Below are positions 23,760-34,919 of a stretch of DNA of 64,000 nt, piece by piece (position 1 is the first letter of the stretch; every line of letters starts with the position of its first letter). The notes below the pieces were generated by a model. It was not told the DNA's origin, ran no database searches, and saw only the letters and a list, made by a program, of their open reading frames with translations. The DNA comes from Vandiemenella viatica (Eukaryota; Arthropoda; Insecta; Orthoptera; Morabidae). The DNA is taken from assembly GCA_031002005.1 (NCBI GenBank), contig CM061920.1, positions 107,071,447 through 107,135,446 of the forward strand. The letters are read 5' to 3'. A program made the position numbers and the translations under genes.

Positions 23760-24403
23760 AGACAGTTCTGCCATCAATTTCTACTGGAAAGGGATACACA
23801 TCCAACCAATCTCTCCTGATGCTACTGGCAATCAGTTGCATGAACTTCTGCTTGCCCCAAACATTCAGGTGGAGTTCAAGGGAGGTGTGGTCACTCCATG
23901 TAATGGAAGAAACATCTATCAGATCAATATGTGTTCAGTCAGCCTGACACAATGCACACTTCAGATCTGCCTACGTATGTTATTACATGACAATGTATCC
24001 AGGGTTGATCAAATCACTTGGAAAGTTCAACAAAACCAACATTGGTGTGAGAGGTGGTTTTGGGAATGCTTTCAATGTCCTTTTCAACACAGTAACTGAT
24101 ATTTCTGGATAGACTGTTCAGAGGATCCCATGATCCTCTTTAGTAAGATCTTTCCCCAGGTTTGAAATTTTATCCACAACATTGCCAAGTTCTGCATTAG
24201 GCTTAAATATATGACACACCTCAACATAAGTGCCCCAGCTTGACTGTAACTCTTAATCCTCCAACATTGCTACTTCCAAGCAATAATACCGTCTTAGATT
24301 TCCTTTTACAATCTTTGCACAATCTGTGCTTGTTTGCAGCTTTGTTGCAATGAGACTGCCCTGATGTGGTATCTAATACATTCTCAGTTAGATTCTCCAA
24401 CAC
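23760..24403 (-). pseudogene. LINE ORF1 with SGNH/esterase-like motifs
   Basis: The minus strand contains VLLLGSSNVGG at the N-terminal side and, at about 23875-23940, HIDLIDVSSITWSDHTS then LELHLNVWGKQK. A GxSx block followed by a late D-H-T...LHLN-x-x-GK block is the arrangement of the esterase-like domain found in CR1-type ORF1 proteins. Stops interrupt it. It lies just upstream of the endonuclease, as expected for ORF1. The zinc-binding segment CNKAANKHRLCKDC precedes it. Confidence 0.6.
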
Positions 24404-24440
24404 CCAAAAAGTAATGGAAACTTACAACTGAAAATTTGTT

Positions 24441-25138
24441 TCCTTCCAGTTGTTGCCACAGTCCACTGGAATTCCTTTTTCAGCCTTCAAAACATTTTAG
24501 TCCCCTCTTTTCTGTACTACTTTTGCAAGGCAAACAACTCCTAGAATGTGCTAGCTGATAATCAGTCTAGTAATCATCAGCATTGGTCATATACCTGGTA
24601 ATTTGAGCATGTAAAATTACATAATCAATTATGTGTCAGTGCTTTGGTCTGGGATGCTGCTATGTTGTTATAAAGTTGATCTTTTGTCTGAAGAGTGTGT
24701 TTGTAGTGAGTAGGTTTGGTTCTAAGCATTTAGTAAGTAGGAGAGTTCCATTATGGTTGCTATTGCCCATGCCCCCATTGCCAATTGTGTCAGCCTCTAC
24801 TCTATAAGCTAAGTCTTGAGGGTCCTAATCATTTTTCACATCTCTCTTATCATTTTGCCCATCTCCCTGATCTTTTCTTCCTGTTCTTAATGTTTCCCAT
24901 CTCTAAAACAAAGTGGACAAGAGGCATGGGAGAACATCATTTATTTCATCTATTCCCTCTCCATCACATAGCCATCAAAACACTTCTTACACTCAATGCA
25001 ATCCACTCCATTTGCCACTAACCTGTGACAGGTGCCACAGTTTACAGTATGTTTTTTTTCAACTGTGTCTAGTAGCCCTAAAAAAAATCTTAAGTATTAC
25101 AAACTATAAGCTATATAGAAACAGGCTGTAGGGGAAAA
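24441..25138. other. Unassigned between two LINEs
   Basis: No gene supported. The sequence is pyrimidine-rich around 24830-25000 and may include 5' UTR of one of the neighbouring LINEs. Confidence 0.35.
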
Positions 25139-26912
25139 ATGGTAAACAGGATGAAGAAGCCAGACACTCCAGAAATATTTGGGAAAAATAGGTTTGATCT
25201 GTTACCAGAGTCAGGAGGGAACGAGCCTCATGCAGGAGTAGGTAAGGTACTACAGCAGACCTTTGGGAATAGCGGTGTGCAAGGAAAAAATAGGAAGAAA
25301 AGGGGATCTGCTGCTAGGTAGTAGTAATGGGAGAGGTGTAGGCCCTCTTTTGAAGGATCAGCTGGGCATAGGTTACCAGGTCAGAAGTTTTTTTTTTTTT
25401 TTTTTTTTTTTTCAAAGCTAGTGCAACTTTAGGGAATAGAGGATATAGGTTCACCAAAGAGGATAGGGTAGTGATAGTAGGAGGTGCGGGTAACAGTATT
25501 TATAGAAATGTTAATTGTAGTATAAATAGTAACCTGAAGAAAGTGATGAAAGAGGCACAGCATACTAGGGTGGAGCTCATGTAAGTTCTAAGTTGCCATG
25601 ACCAGCTGCAATTGAATCTCGCTGTGAGGCAGGTAAATGTGGAAATGGAGTTGCTGTTTGGGTTGTGTCGTGGGGATTGTGCCTGTAGAGACCATTAGCA
25701 GGTGGGGTTTCACTAGGCATGGCCTGCACCTAAATAGGAGGAGAAAGGGAATATTTTCTCAGTTGTTAGCTAAGGCTGTAAGGTAGCCCACTTCCAGTGT
25801 TGACGGGGTGAGGACTGTGCCTTTTTTAGATTGGGGGCTGCTGGTGAGGGGATAAAAATAGGTAATTAAAAGGATACTGAATGCAGATTCATAGCTAGAA
25901 AAATTACTACTGCTAAAGAAATAGAAATAGCTTTTGAAACAATAACAGAGGGGGCAGATCTGGAAAGGCGAATGTTGGGGTTGAAAATGTCACAAATATT
26001 GTGATAAGAGTGTTACTGGTAAACAGTAGAAGTATAATGAACAAAGTATTGAAGTTTACAAACCTAATAGAGATACACAAACCTCAAGTAGTTATAGGGG
26101 TGGAGTCATGGTTAAAAGAAGGAGATTTTCCCAATGGTTACAGAGTGTACCGCAGAGATAGAGGAGCAATAGGGGGAGGAGTATTCATACTGATTAGCAA
26201 AAACTACTAGAGTTCACAGGTGTTCGGAGATCATGACCATGAATTACTTGGGGTAGACTTCTGGGGAAATAAAACAGAAAAAGTCAGGGTGTTGTCTGCA
26301 TACTGCAACTTAAGGCCCCCCCCCCCCCCCGGTCCCAAAAGTATTTAGGTCCACCTCTGACATTCTCATTTTGGAGACAACTTTCGAGGCTACACTCAAG
26401 CCAAGCCCCCCCCCCCCCAAAATCAAAGTCCGCTCTAGCCCCTCCCAAACCAAAATCCTGGATCTGCCCCTGGTAGTGGAAAAATTAATGATAAAGATGA
26501 GACTCTTGAGGAAAAACTAAATTCATATTCAAAATTCAAAAGTGAGCATAGAATGGTCATTATTGGTGGGGATTTGAACTTACCAGGTGTCCACTGTGTG
26601 GGAAATAAGATTAATAACACAAAGGAACAGAGATTTGCAAATACCTTAGTAAGGGAAGGAAGGTTTACACAGGTGGTTGAGCAGAAAACAAGGGGACAAA
26701 ACATGTTGGATATCTTCCTAATAAAGCCTCATGATAAGCTTATTGGGGTCAAGAAAATGAAGGAATAAGTGACCACAAGGCAGTTATGATGGATATAAGG
26801 GGATTCAGTAAACCAGTGGCCAGAATTGAAGGGGGAAATAGATACAGTTATAAAAAGGCACAAATTTTGGAAACAAAAAGATATTTCAAGGTTAATTTTA
26901 TTAAATGGAAGA
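25139..26912 (+). mobile_element. CR1-like LINE, ORF1 and endonuclease portion
   Basis: ORF1 remnants include VVIVGGAGNSIYRNVN (about 25470-25510) and FTRHGLHLNRRRKGIFSQ (about 25708-25761), an esterase-like pair. The endonuclease starts at 26001 (VLLVNSRSIMNK, VVIGVESWLKEGDFP, YRVYRRDRGAIGGGVF). It is interrupted by a MITE at 26312-26472 and resumes with VIIGGDLNLPGVHCVGN and SDHKAVMMDIRGFSKP. The catalytic glutamate (VESW), D-x-N and SDH are all still present. Multiple stops make it inactive. The same endonuclease end recurs at 59345-59800. A T-tract of about 27 bases at 25388-25413 also interrupts it. Confidence 0.75.
26312..26472. mobile_element. Eroded copy of the hAT-type MITE
   Basis: The body (GTCCACCTCTGAC, CTCAAGCCAAGCCCCCCC, AAAATCCTGGATCTGCCCCTG) parallels 20270-20509. 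The right TIR is kept with one change. The left TIR is missing and the start is a long C tract, so no target duplication can be read. It sits inside the LINE endonuclease. Confidence 0.8.
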
Positions 26913-27300
26913 ATGGCACAAGTACATGTAATAACAGCTTTAAACAGACCTTCAATGATAAAAGAAGCCTTTAAACTTACCAAAATCATTGCAATCCTCA
27001 AGAATCCAGCTTGTAAACACTTAAATTTTGTTTTGAGATAACATCACCATTTTACAACTCTTTTCGATGCAGTAAAAACATTTATAATAATAATCAAATA
27101 GGAGAAACTAAATTTTGCAGTAAATAACACATGATCTATAGTTTCAGGCAGATTAAAAATAAGAAAACACATAGTTACACAAACCAGCAGTTTCAGACAT
27201 TAACTACAACATATTTCAAGCAGTTTCTGATATTAAACGACACAGTTATTCCAATTTAAATCCTTCCTGAACACCCTGTTAAACTTTTTGAGTAGTTCTG
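26913..27300. other. Unassigned LINE-internal or junction sequence
   Basis: AT-rich, with no motif beyond short frames; lies between the endonuclease of one LINE and the RT of another, so it may contain the junction. Confidence 0.35.
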
Positions 27301-27309
27301 TATACTAAA

Positions 27310-28656
27310 TTAAGTCTTCAGAAAAATAACAGATGTAAACACCAAAGAACTTAACAAACACCTGGTAAAAGAGTCTTGGATGGATATATTTATTGTTGAT
27401 AGTGTAGATAATAAATGGGATGCTTTCTACAAAAATTTTAATAAATCATTTAACCATTTTTGTCCAATTGTAAGAAAGAAAACACAGATAAACCATAAAA
27501 CCAAAATTAAACTACCATCAAATATTATAGCAATACAAGAAAAATGAAAGATATGTACCATTTATATCAGTCATCAGGTCTCACATACTACAAAAATATG
27601 TATAAATTTTATAAAATAATGTTTCGATGTGAACTACAGAATTTGAAAGTGGGAATTTATGGGGGAAAGAATTGTTGATTCAAATAACATTGGGAAAACC
27701 ATCTGGGGTCTAATAAATGATGTAAGAAAGGACAAGCAGGAGATGGAAAATATTGAATTAAATGTAAATGTAAAATAGAAAAAGATCCCAGTAACATTAG
27801 CAACATGTTTAATGATTTCTTCCTAAATTTAGGAGAACCCATGAGTAGCAATAGATTAATTGCAGATAATAGAATTAATTACTCCATCAATAAATCAATA
27901 TTTTTGTATGAGACAATGGAAGAAGAGTTAAGTAGTATTATAAAAAATTTAAGAAATAAGAACTCTAGTGGGTGGGACGGCATAACTACCTTTATATTGA
28001 AACAGAGTAAGGAAGCCCATGTAAAGCCATTGACATTTTTGATGAATGAATCCATAGCAAATGGGGAATTTCCAAATTGTCTGAAAATCAGCATAGTTAG
28101 GCCTGTATTTAAGAAAGGCAACAAGAAAGATATTGGTAACAACAGACCTATTACTCTGACCTCTGTTCTGAGCAAACTATTTGAAAAAGTTATCCTAGTG
28201 AGATTAAATAACTTCATATTACAAAATAGCATCATTAATCCCTTCCAGTATGGTTTTCAGAAGGGGTTATCCACTACTTCTGCTGTAACTCAGTTTATAC
28301 ATGAGATTTTAGAAAAATTAGATAAAAAACATAAAGTTGCTGGATTATTCCTAGAACTCTCAAAAGCATTTAATTGTGTTGGTAACCACCTACTACTTCG
28401 CAAATTAGAAAATTATGGAATTAGAGGACTAGCTAATAAATTACTGTCATCCTACATCCAAAATAGACCGCAATACACAGAAATTTATTTTAAAAATGGC
28501 GAATCAGTAAGTAAGGTAAAATCAAAAATGGGTGTAGTTAGATGTGGTGTCCCTCAGGGATCTGTACTTGGTCCTTTACTATTAGTTTTGTATATAAATG
28601 ATATGGATATACCAAATAAAGTAGAATTATAACATATACAGATGAAACTACAACAA
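27310..28656 (+). pseudogene. LINE reverse transcriptase, truncated by a DNA transposon
   Basis: The longest open part (27805-28632, 275 codons) shows NSSGWDGITTFILKQS, IVRPVFKKGNKKDIGNNRPI, PFQYGFQKGLSTTSAVTQF, AGLFLELSKAFNCVGNHLL and GVPQGSVLGPLLLVLYINDM. These are RT motifs 0 to B. The A-motif aspartate (DLSKAFD) reads ELSKAFN. After a frame slip the C motif reads YTDETTTI in place of YADDT. The LINE stops at 28656, exactly where a TA-flanked inverted repeat starts. The RT type looks closer to the 15.9-24.4 kb LINE than to the CR1 3' ends, so 25.1-28.7 kb may be a chimera. Confidence 0.8.
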
Positions 28657-28658
28657 TA

Positions 28659-29130
28659 GGGTATTTGACTACTTCTTGAAAATGGTTTTAAATTGTTTAT
28701 TGGTACACCTTATTCACCGAGTGAAGAGATTTTTTGACAAAAGTGCATTATTTTGTGAAAAATTAAAAGTTAAAATTTAAAGAATTTAAAAGCCCGCCAA
28801 AACACTCATTGCTACCTGACGCGTGCAACGGCAATCGTGACGTCACCCGTCTGTAAACGCTGCCGCTGTGAATGGAGCGTTTCCTATTACCCAAGTTTTC
28901 AACTATTTTTTATTGTTTGTTGCTGTTTATTTCTGGTTATTAACGAAGGTTGGTTTTGAATATAAAATCGAAAACAATTTGGAAAAGCCTACAGCGGAAA
29001 AATATTGAAAGTAGACTCCTTATTTGTGGGCCTAGCTATAGAAACAACCACTGAGTTTTATTCTGTGGAGCTTAAAAATGTAACAACTTCAATTTGATAT
29101 TGCAACAAAGTTACTTACGATTTTCTGTGA
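28659..29130 (+). repeat. Left terminal inverted repeat of the 6.7-kb element
   Basis: Pairs with 34920-35389 in inverted orientation. It contains GTGACGTCAC at about 28837-28846, a perfect palindrome of the CRE type; the opposite arm keeps TGACGTCA. Whether these are promoter or transposase-binding sites cannot be told from sequence. Confidence 0.75.
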
Positions 29131-30359
29131 ATCTCATTTACACCGCAATTTCGTAGAGTAAATGTAATACGTTGTTTAAGGCGAGATTTCTTAGGGTTGG
29201 TACTGAGGTTCGGTTTTCTTTTGTCATTTTCTTTGGATACTAGTTGCTGTTGGTTGCATTGCATAATAATTTTTTCCCGAAAATCCACCAGAAAATCAAT
29301 TTAATTTTTCTTTTCTTTTTTCTGAAGGCTTCACAAATTTTTGGATAACAAGCAAATTACAACCATTTGAAACAGCCAAAGAAGATTTCAAAAAGGAAAT
29401 TGGACGTTACTTGCACACCGAAAAAAAGTTTTTTTGTTGTTTATTTGTTTTTAATATGAAAATTACTTGCACATTAAAAGTAAATATCGCCTAATAGACG
29501 CAGTTATGTCAGGAAGGTAACCTACAGTTGTATCGTCACGTAAAAATTCCAACGAAAAGGACACAAAGCGTTCCGGAACTGTTGCAAGATTAGCATGAAA
29601 TTTCTACATGTGATGTAACTTCTAAAATAAATTCCATTGTTCACGGCCGTGCACCTGTATTTTTTTGCATGATATTCTCTCTCTGGTAAGTTTAAAAATT
29701 AAAACTTTTCATTTATGGTAGCAATTTGTTTCAAACACTTGCATGACGCTTAGCAACTATTATGAATTCTTCGAATAAAAACATAGTAGTGCAAAAAACA
29801 GCAAACAAATACCGAAAAAAATGCACACAAAAAATATTATCCCAACCAAGGTTCTTCGAACGTAGGACGTTCTGAATTCCATTACCACTCTTCAATCACG
29901 CAGCTATCCTGACACTACTTCTTAATTGCTTCTCTTTATGTTAATAGTGAACACTTAACAGTTTCTTCATGTGAGATAAAGTGAAACGAGGTACGTAAAT
30001 GAATAAACAAACTAATTCAATTTTACTGACAAAAAAAACCATTATTTATCCATAATCTTTAATCTGCAATTAAGAAAAATGGCCCACAACATCCAGTTGT
30101 TCCGAGCGTGGTGAGTGAGCGGTTAACGCTCTGGCCTCGCATCCGGGAGGACGCCGCACAGTGTGATATTTTCTAAATCTAGAGCGACAAAAGTCAGTTT
30201 TGATAATTGTCTAAGCAGGCAAAATAGTTATTTATATTCAAAGTAGATGAACCATACCACTCGGAACAAAGGTTTATTTTCAACGAATTCACGCCTAACA
30301 ATAGAAAAAATAGTTTGAACAATGGGCTTCCTGTGATCCACCGAACAAGCGCTTCAGTC
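29131..30359. other. Interior of the long-TIR element; no gene recognised
   Basis: AT-rich with homopolymers. A truncated tRNA-like SINE head may occur at about 30105-30160 (GAGCGGTTAACGCTCTGGCC, TCGCATCCGGGAGGAC), similar to the head of the SINE at 3206-3443. It stops before the B box. Otherwise nothing supportable. Confidence 0.4.
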
Positions 30360-31000
30360 TAGGGCTGTTGATATTTTAAAAAATATCGGATTTTCGATAT
30401 ATCGATATTTTAAAAAATATTTATATCGGATTCGATATATCGAAGAAAAAGTATTGATATATCGACCCTATTATATAAAAACAATGTAACAAAAACAAAT
30501 AATTTTAAAAAATGGCGAAGTCTTGTGGATATTTAATGATGAAGAGTTGTGAGATATTCTTCTTAATCAAGTTTTGATTTTCTGAAAAAAAATAGTTTTT
30601 CATGACGTTACGGATAAATTTTTTTTTTTTTAAATTTGTGATTTAGCCATTATACTACTACTTTACTAAAAGGAAAGACAGAATGTTTATGATTTTCTCT
30701 AAGACTTGTGAATCCAGAAAGAGCATCGAAGGAAATCTTGGCTTTTGTGAATTTAAAAGCTCAATAATGCAACATTGTAGAGGCATTTATTTAGGTTGAT
30801 GTTCTATTATCAGAGTTTGAATAATGACCAAGTCACTTTTTTACAAGTATTGTTTTATATGGAATTTAATTTCTTTTTGTAGGTTGATAGCTTATTCCGA
30901 GTCATCTTACTTTTTTGGACCAAATGTTTGCACCTTAGCAAAGATTTTGTATCCAAATTTATCAATATTCCTGGTTACATCCAATTTTCATGTCAAAATA

Positions 31001-31698
31001 CGAGGCGCGTCTAGAAATTAAGTTCCGTTTCAATTTATCTGCGCTGCAGCGCTGCGATTGCAGTTCCGCACATGCGCTGTAGACGATGTGTATCAAGGGG
31101 AAGAACGTGCGCCATTTGGAGATCGCTGTCAGTTACGTACGCTTTGTTGTGCTTGTTTGAAATGTCGGCGTTGATTGAAAAATCCCGCCGCCTGTGAAAT
31201 CAGGTCTGTGATTCGGTTTCTGAATGCGAGGAAAGTGAAACCAAGTGAAATTTATCGGCAAATTTGCGATGTTTACGGACCAAATGCGATGAGTGATTCG
31301 ATGGTGAGAAGATGGGTCCGACAGTTCAATGGCGGGCGTAGTGATGTGCACGATGAAGAACGAAGTGGGCGTCCACCTTTGGTTACAGAAGAACTGGTTC
31401 ACGCTCCTAGCGACTTTCATCTGTTCTTACACCTCAAGTCTTTCCTTGGCGGTCATCACTTCACCAATGACGACGAGCTGAAAGAAACTGTTTCCAACTG
31501 GTTGAAGACACAGGCGGCAGATTTCTATGATGAAGGTATACAAAACCTGGTGCCACGCTATGACAAATGCCTGCAAATTTCGGAAGTTATGTGGAAAAGT
31601 AGTTTAAGAGTTGTAGAATTTTGTGCAATAAAAATTCTTATGTATCTGTGCAATTCCATTTTATTACCAAACGGAACTTACTTTCTGGACGCGCCTCG
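31001..31698 (+). mobile_element. Internally deleted mariner element with TA duplication
   Basis: The ends CGAGGCGCGTCTAGAAATTA and the inverse of TAAGTTCCGTTTGG-type sequence at 31669-31698 form TIRs of about 30 bp, flanked by TA (30999-31000, 31699-31700). It is 698 bp where an intact mariner is about 1.3 kb. The reading frame joins the transposase N-terminus straight to its C-terminus, losing the catalytic centre. Confidence 0.92.
31162..31620 (+). pseudogene. mariner transposase, N- and C-terminal pieces fused by deletion
   Basis: After the ATG at 31162 a one-base insertion shifts the frame. It then reads NPAACEIRSVIRFLNARK, YGPNAMSDSMVRRWVRQF and DEERSGRPPLVTEELV, the paired helix-turn-helix DNA-binding domain. 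The next residues are HAPSDFHLFLHLKSFLGG, from near the third catalytic aspartate, then NLVPRYDKCLQ at the C-terminus. Roughly 190 residues holding the first two catalytic aspartates are absent by comparison with typical mariners. A truncated protein with DNA-binding ability is conceivable if expressed from the open frame, but that is inference. Confidence 0.85.
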
Positions 31699-31699
31699 T

Positions 31700-33299
31700 A
31701 CTTTCCTCGACAACACACTCTCATGTAAAACAACGGGCTCGAGACCGATTCGTTCTGTGCGAGCTACGCCGTGTCTGCATTGTTACCATCGGTGTAGGAC
31801 TACCAATAACTTCCAAATTAAATGTAGTAACAAAGTAAAACTAATTGTGTTTTTTATGCTCCTGATCTTTGTGCAAAACTGAAACTCAAGGCATATAGCC
31901 TCATCAAGAAGAAAGCAATTAACTTACAAATTTTCTCTAAGACGTTTCAGCTTTTAGATTGGCATTGATAAAACACAGAGACTTTTCTTATACTATGGGG
32001 ATGAAACCAAGTATGTGTACCAAATTACCATTTTCTAGGACAACTGGATGTTGCATAGAATTATGATGAGAGAACGTCATAGTTATTTAAAAGAGTTTCA
32101 GATCCAAAAAAAGTTCCAAACTAAGGTGGTGAATGAAGTAAAATTTTGCACCAAAACTCATGTCAGAAACTTCATAGGACATACTTTTTCAATAGCATGA
32201 ACTCATGTTTTTCCCGTTGTTTCTTCTACTATGAATGGAGAACTCCCTACATTAATTGAAAATTTCCCCTTCTTTGATATTGCTTCGCAAATGGGTAACG
32301 CTTTACCATAATACAATTTTTAAAGCTGAGATTCTAGGTGGAATGCAGGATTTAGAGCAAGGGGTGGGGGCAAACCGGGGTACTTGCTCTGGGCGATAAA
32401 ATCGTGTCCAACAATGCGTTTGGCAAACAGTTAAAGTTGCGACATCAATGCGTTTGGCCAACAATCAAGGAAGCGATTCTCGGGGTCTGGCTGGCAACAA
32501 TGTTTGAAGAGGCGGCAATCTCAGTTTTTCCCCGGCTTGGAAAAACCCTAGAGCCGCTACTGTCAAGGCAGTTCTTTTGGCGTTAACAAACTGTTTCTTA
32601 AAGGCACCAATCTATAATAATAAGTTTTTAGCATAGCGCTTTGTAAGGGCAATCCAAAAGTGGTAGATTATTTTTGCAATTTCTTATCTTAATAAATTCG
32701 TAAGTGATATAACAAAACTGGCTATGACATAATTTTGGAGCTCAATTCTTCTGTTGGTATGGAACAAGAAGCGTATCCAATTCGGGCGAAATATTTAACT
32801 GTGGAGTGCCAGATACAGGCTTATAATATCTGGGTCTAAAAAGTATTTTAGCGGTATGTTTAAAGAGTGAACAAAAATTAAAATTAATAAAAAAATTCTA
32901 TTTTAGGTAAATATGCTATCTAACGTATATATAGCACCTCTTTTAACTTTATTAATTAAACTATGGTAGAAAGTCAACATCAGGTATTATGAATCAAAAG
33001 GAAAAATACTAAACTTAAAACAAAAATTGACCACCTCGTTAGGAATGTTTTACTTTGGTACAAAATCAACATCGGGTATTATCAATCAAAATCTCAAAAA
33101 TTTTAAACCAAAACTGAACACTTCTGTTAGGCTCATTAATTAAAATTAGGCAGAAAATCAACATCAGGTTTTATCAACAAATAAAAAAAAAATTAGCATC
33201 TATCTTTTGCTAAATCAAAATAGATCCTAATCATCTACTTTTAAAATATTTATTACTAAATTTTGCCATTTTCATAAATATTTCTCCGTCACTGCTTTG
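31700..33299. other. Interior of the hAT element, degraded
   Basis: Expected to hold hAT 3' sequence, but no protein motif can be read on either strand. AT-rich with repeated phrases (TCAACATCAGGTATTAT near 32973, TCAACATCGGGTATTAT near 33067, TCAACATCAGGTTTTAT near 33158), an irregular direct repeat of about 90-bp spacing. Confidence 0.4.
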
Positions 33300-33626
33300 C
33301 AAAACTGATAAAATTTCTCAGCAAGAGTATTCAAAATTGAGTTTGCAGTTCAGCCTTGATCGAATCCATGAACGTTCTGTTTCGCTCTTATTTCATAAAT
33401 TATTCAACGGGCTAAAACATGTCTCGCAAAAGTCATTGCTTGTTGGAATTGACAAAACAAAACCAACTATTTTTTTAAAATATTCAAAATCATTAAAAAC
33501 GTTTGTTCTAAAGAAATTGGCCCAGATTTTATCGTTTGGAAAGTCTTTTGGAAGGACCTGAAAAACACGTTTCGGACATGTGAACTCTGTATAAAGGGAG
33601 TTAATGTTAACTGCATCTAGAATCAC
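33300..33626 (-). pseudogene. hAT transposase C-terminal dimerisation domain
   Basis: The minus strand reads WANFFRTNVFNDFEYFKKIV and then GFVLSIPTSNDFCETCFSPL followed by NNL, the hAT C-terminal signature (…LSIPxSNxxxExxFSxxN). The next expected tryptophan codon is a stop (TGA), after which the frame continues ETERSWIRSRLNCKLNFEYSC, the usual tail of this domain. The N-terminal and catalytic parts are not visible. The same type of hAT supplies the N-terminal remnants at 49290-50345. Confidence 0.8.
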
Positions 33627-34010
33627 AGAAAATTCAAAGAGTATTTTCCTGTCAGTTTCAATTCCTCTGTTTTAAAGGTCATTCCATCCTCCTGCTGCAA
33701 GCATGGGTTACTTGGCTTGGCCTCATGACCACCGAGGTGAACTGAGTTTGAGAAAAAACTAGTATACGGAAATTCCGGGACAGTAATGCATAATTCCTGA
33801 ACACGAGATCAGACACAAAATTCCGGGACATTCCCGGATTTTCCGGCTATCTGGCAGCCCTGCCCATACCTGGTACATTACGATTAGTTTCTTAATGCTA
33901 ATACTTTTGCATTGATTGAAGACAAATTTTAAAAAACTTTTCAAAATCTCCAGACAAGAATTCTAATGAATATTGAATGAGTTATTTTACCTTCGTTTTT
34001 TACTTCTCCA

Positions 34011-34252
34011 AAGGCCCGCCGCTAGCTGTTTGAGCGCCCGCGTGCAATAGCGATTATGCCGCCCCCTGTCCAACTACAGCCAGTGGTGGAGCTAGGAAAT
34101 TTCCGAAACAGGTCAAAAAACTGTGAGATTGCCGCCCCCATTGTTGCCATCCCCAGTGTCGCCGCCGACCGCCCGAAGCAGCTGTTGAGCTAAAAAAAAA
34201 GGTCGCCCGCTACATAATATGCTGCCTTGCACCACCGCTTACGGCGGCCCTG
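34011..34252. mobile_element. hAT-type MITE, 242 bp, 8-bp TSD
   Basis: The right end CGGCGGCCCTG and left end AAGGCCCGCCG pair as imperfect 11-bp TIRs (9 of 11). CTTCTCCA occurs at 34003-34010 and 34253-34260. The interior is GC-rich compared with its surroundings and has no coding capacity. It differs in sequence from the MITE at 20229-20509. Confidence 0.85.
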
Positions 34253-34919
34253 CTTCTCCAAGTGCTCGTATCGTTCATTGTTTCTTAAAATTCTATCTAT
34301 GAAAATGTATTGCATGTGCAACACAGGTAATCGTTTTCCCTCGAATAATAACTTGGAATATTCTACGAGGAAAAGGGAAAATAACCACTTATTTTTTTAA
34401 AAATATCGGACTCCGATATCCAGATTTCAGTATCGATATATCGTCCTAAAAAGTATCACTCATAAATATCGATATTTTTTTAAAAAATATCGATATTTTA
34501 TCAACAGTCCTACTTCAGTCGGCCGCGATAATCCATTGAGTTTGGTCGATGATTACGCTGTATTTCTGCGTGTTAGTAGTGATTTGTGTGTTGCTATTGC
34601 TTTTGGCGAGCTTCAAGTTAAGTTTACGCATGATTTTTCCGTGATACAATAGCATCATTAAAACAGAACAAAATTATTTTTAATGAAAGAAACTACTTAG
34701 CCAATTTCATGTTGAGTTTTAGTTCATTATACCACATTATACCGATCTCTTACTATATTTATTTGAAAGAGCTGCTTATTAGCTACAAGAAATACCTTAA
34801 TTTGTTTACGCATATTTGCGACACCCATACAACTTTTCTTTATTTTCAGCATGACTGCACAAATTTCGCTTACAGAATTTTTCGACGTATGGTTTGCTAA
34901 AGCAAATCAATCAATCTCT

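Larger units (their letters stand above)
15880..24440 (-). mobile_element. CR1-group LINE, near full length but split by nested insertions
   Basis: One minus-strand LINE can be read in order: ORF1 (about 24440-23760), endonuclease (23720-23300), RT (about 23300-21468), then, after insertions, the RT palm C motif and C-terminus (16545-15880). The coding sequence resumes in register across the 16546-21465 insertion block: the minus-strand RT ends near TACATGGGAGG on one side and resumes at YMMLFAEDTS on the other. A SINE sits at 22164-22434. Every part has stops or shifts, so it is inactive. Confidence 0.8.
30360..34512 (-). mobile_element. hAT element, 4.15 kb, with 8-bp TSD
   Basis: The left end TAGGGCTGTTGATATTTTAA is mirrored by the right end (reading inward TAGGACTGTTGATAAAATAT). 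Both ends are followed by dense ATATCGATAT-type subterminal repeats. CTTCAGTC at 30352-30359 and 34513-34520 is an exact 8-bp duplication. The transposase C-terminus is on the minus strand (33300-33626). A mariner derivative and another hAT MITE lie inside, so the copy is old and immobile unless helped in trans. Confidence 0.92.

Noticed and set aside
23836..24099. Plus-strand 87-codon frame as a gene
   Set aside because: It overlaps the minus-strand LINE ORF1 esterase-like region, which has conserved motifs; the plus frame has none.
33337..33561. Plus-strand 74-codon frame at 33.3-33.6 kb
   Set aside because: Antisense of the hAT dimerisation domain on the minus strand.
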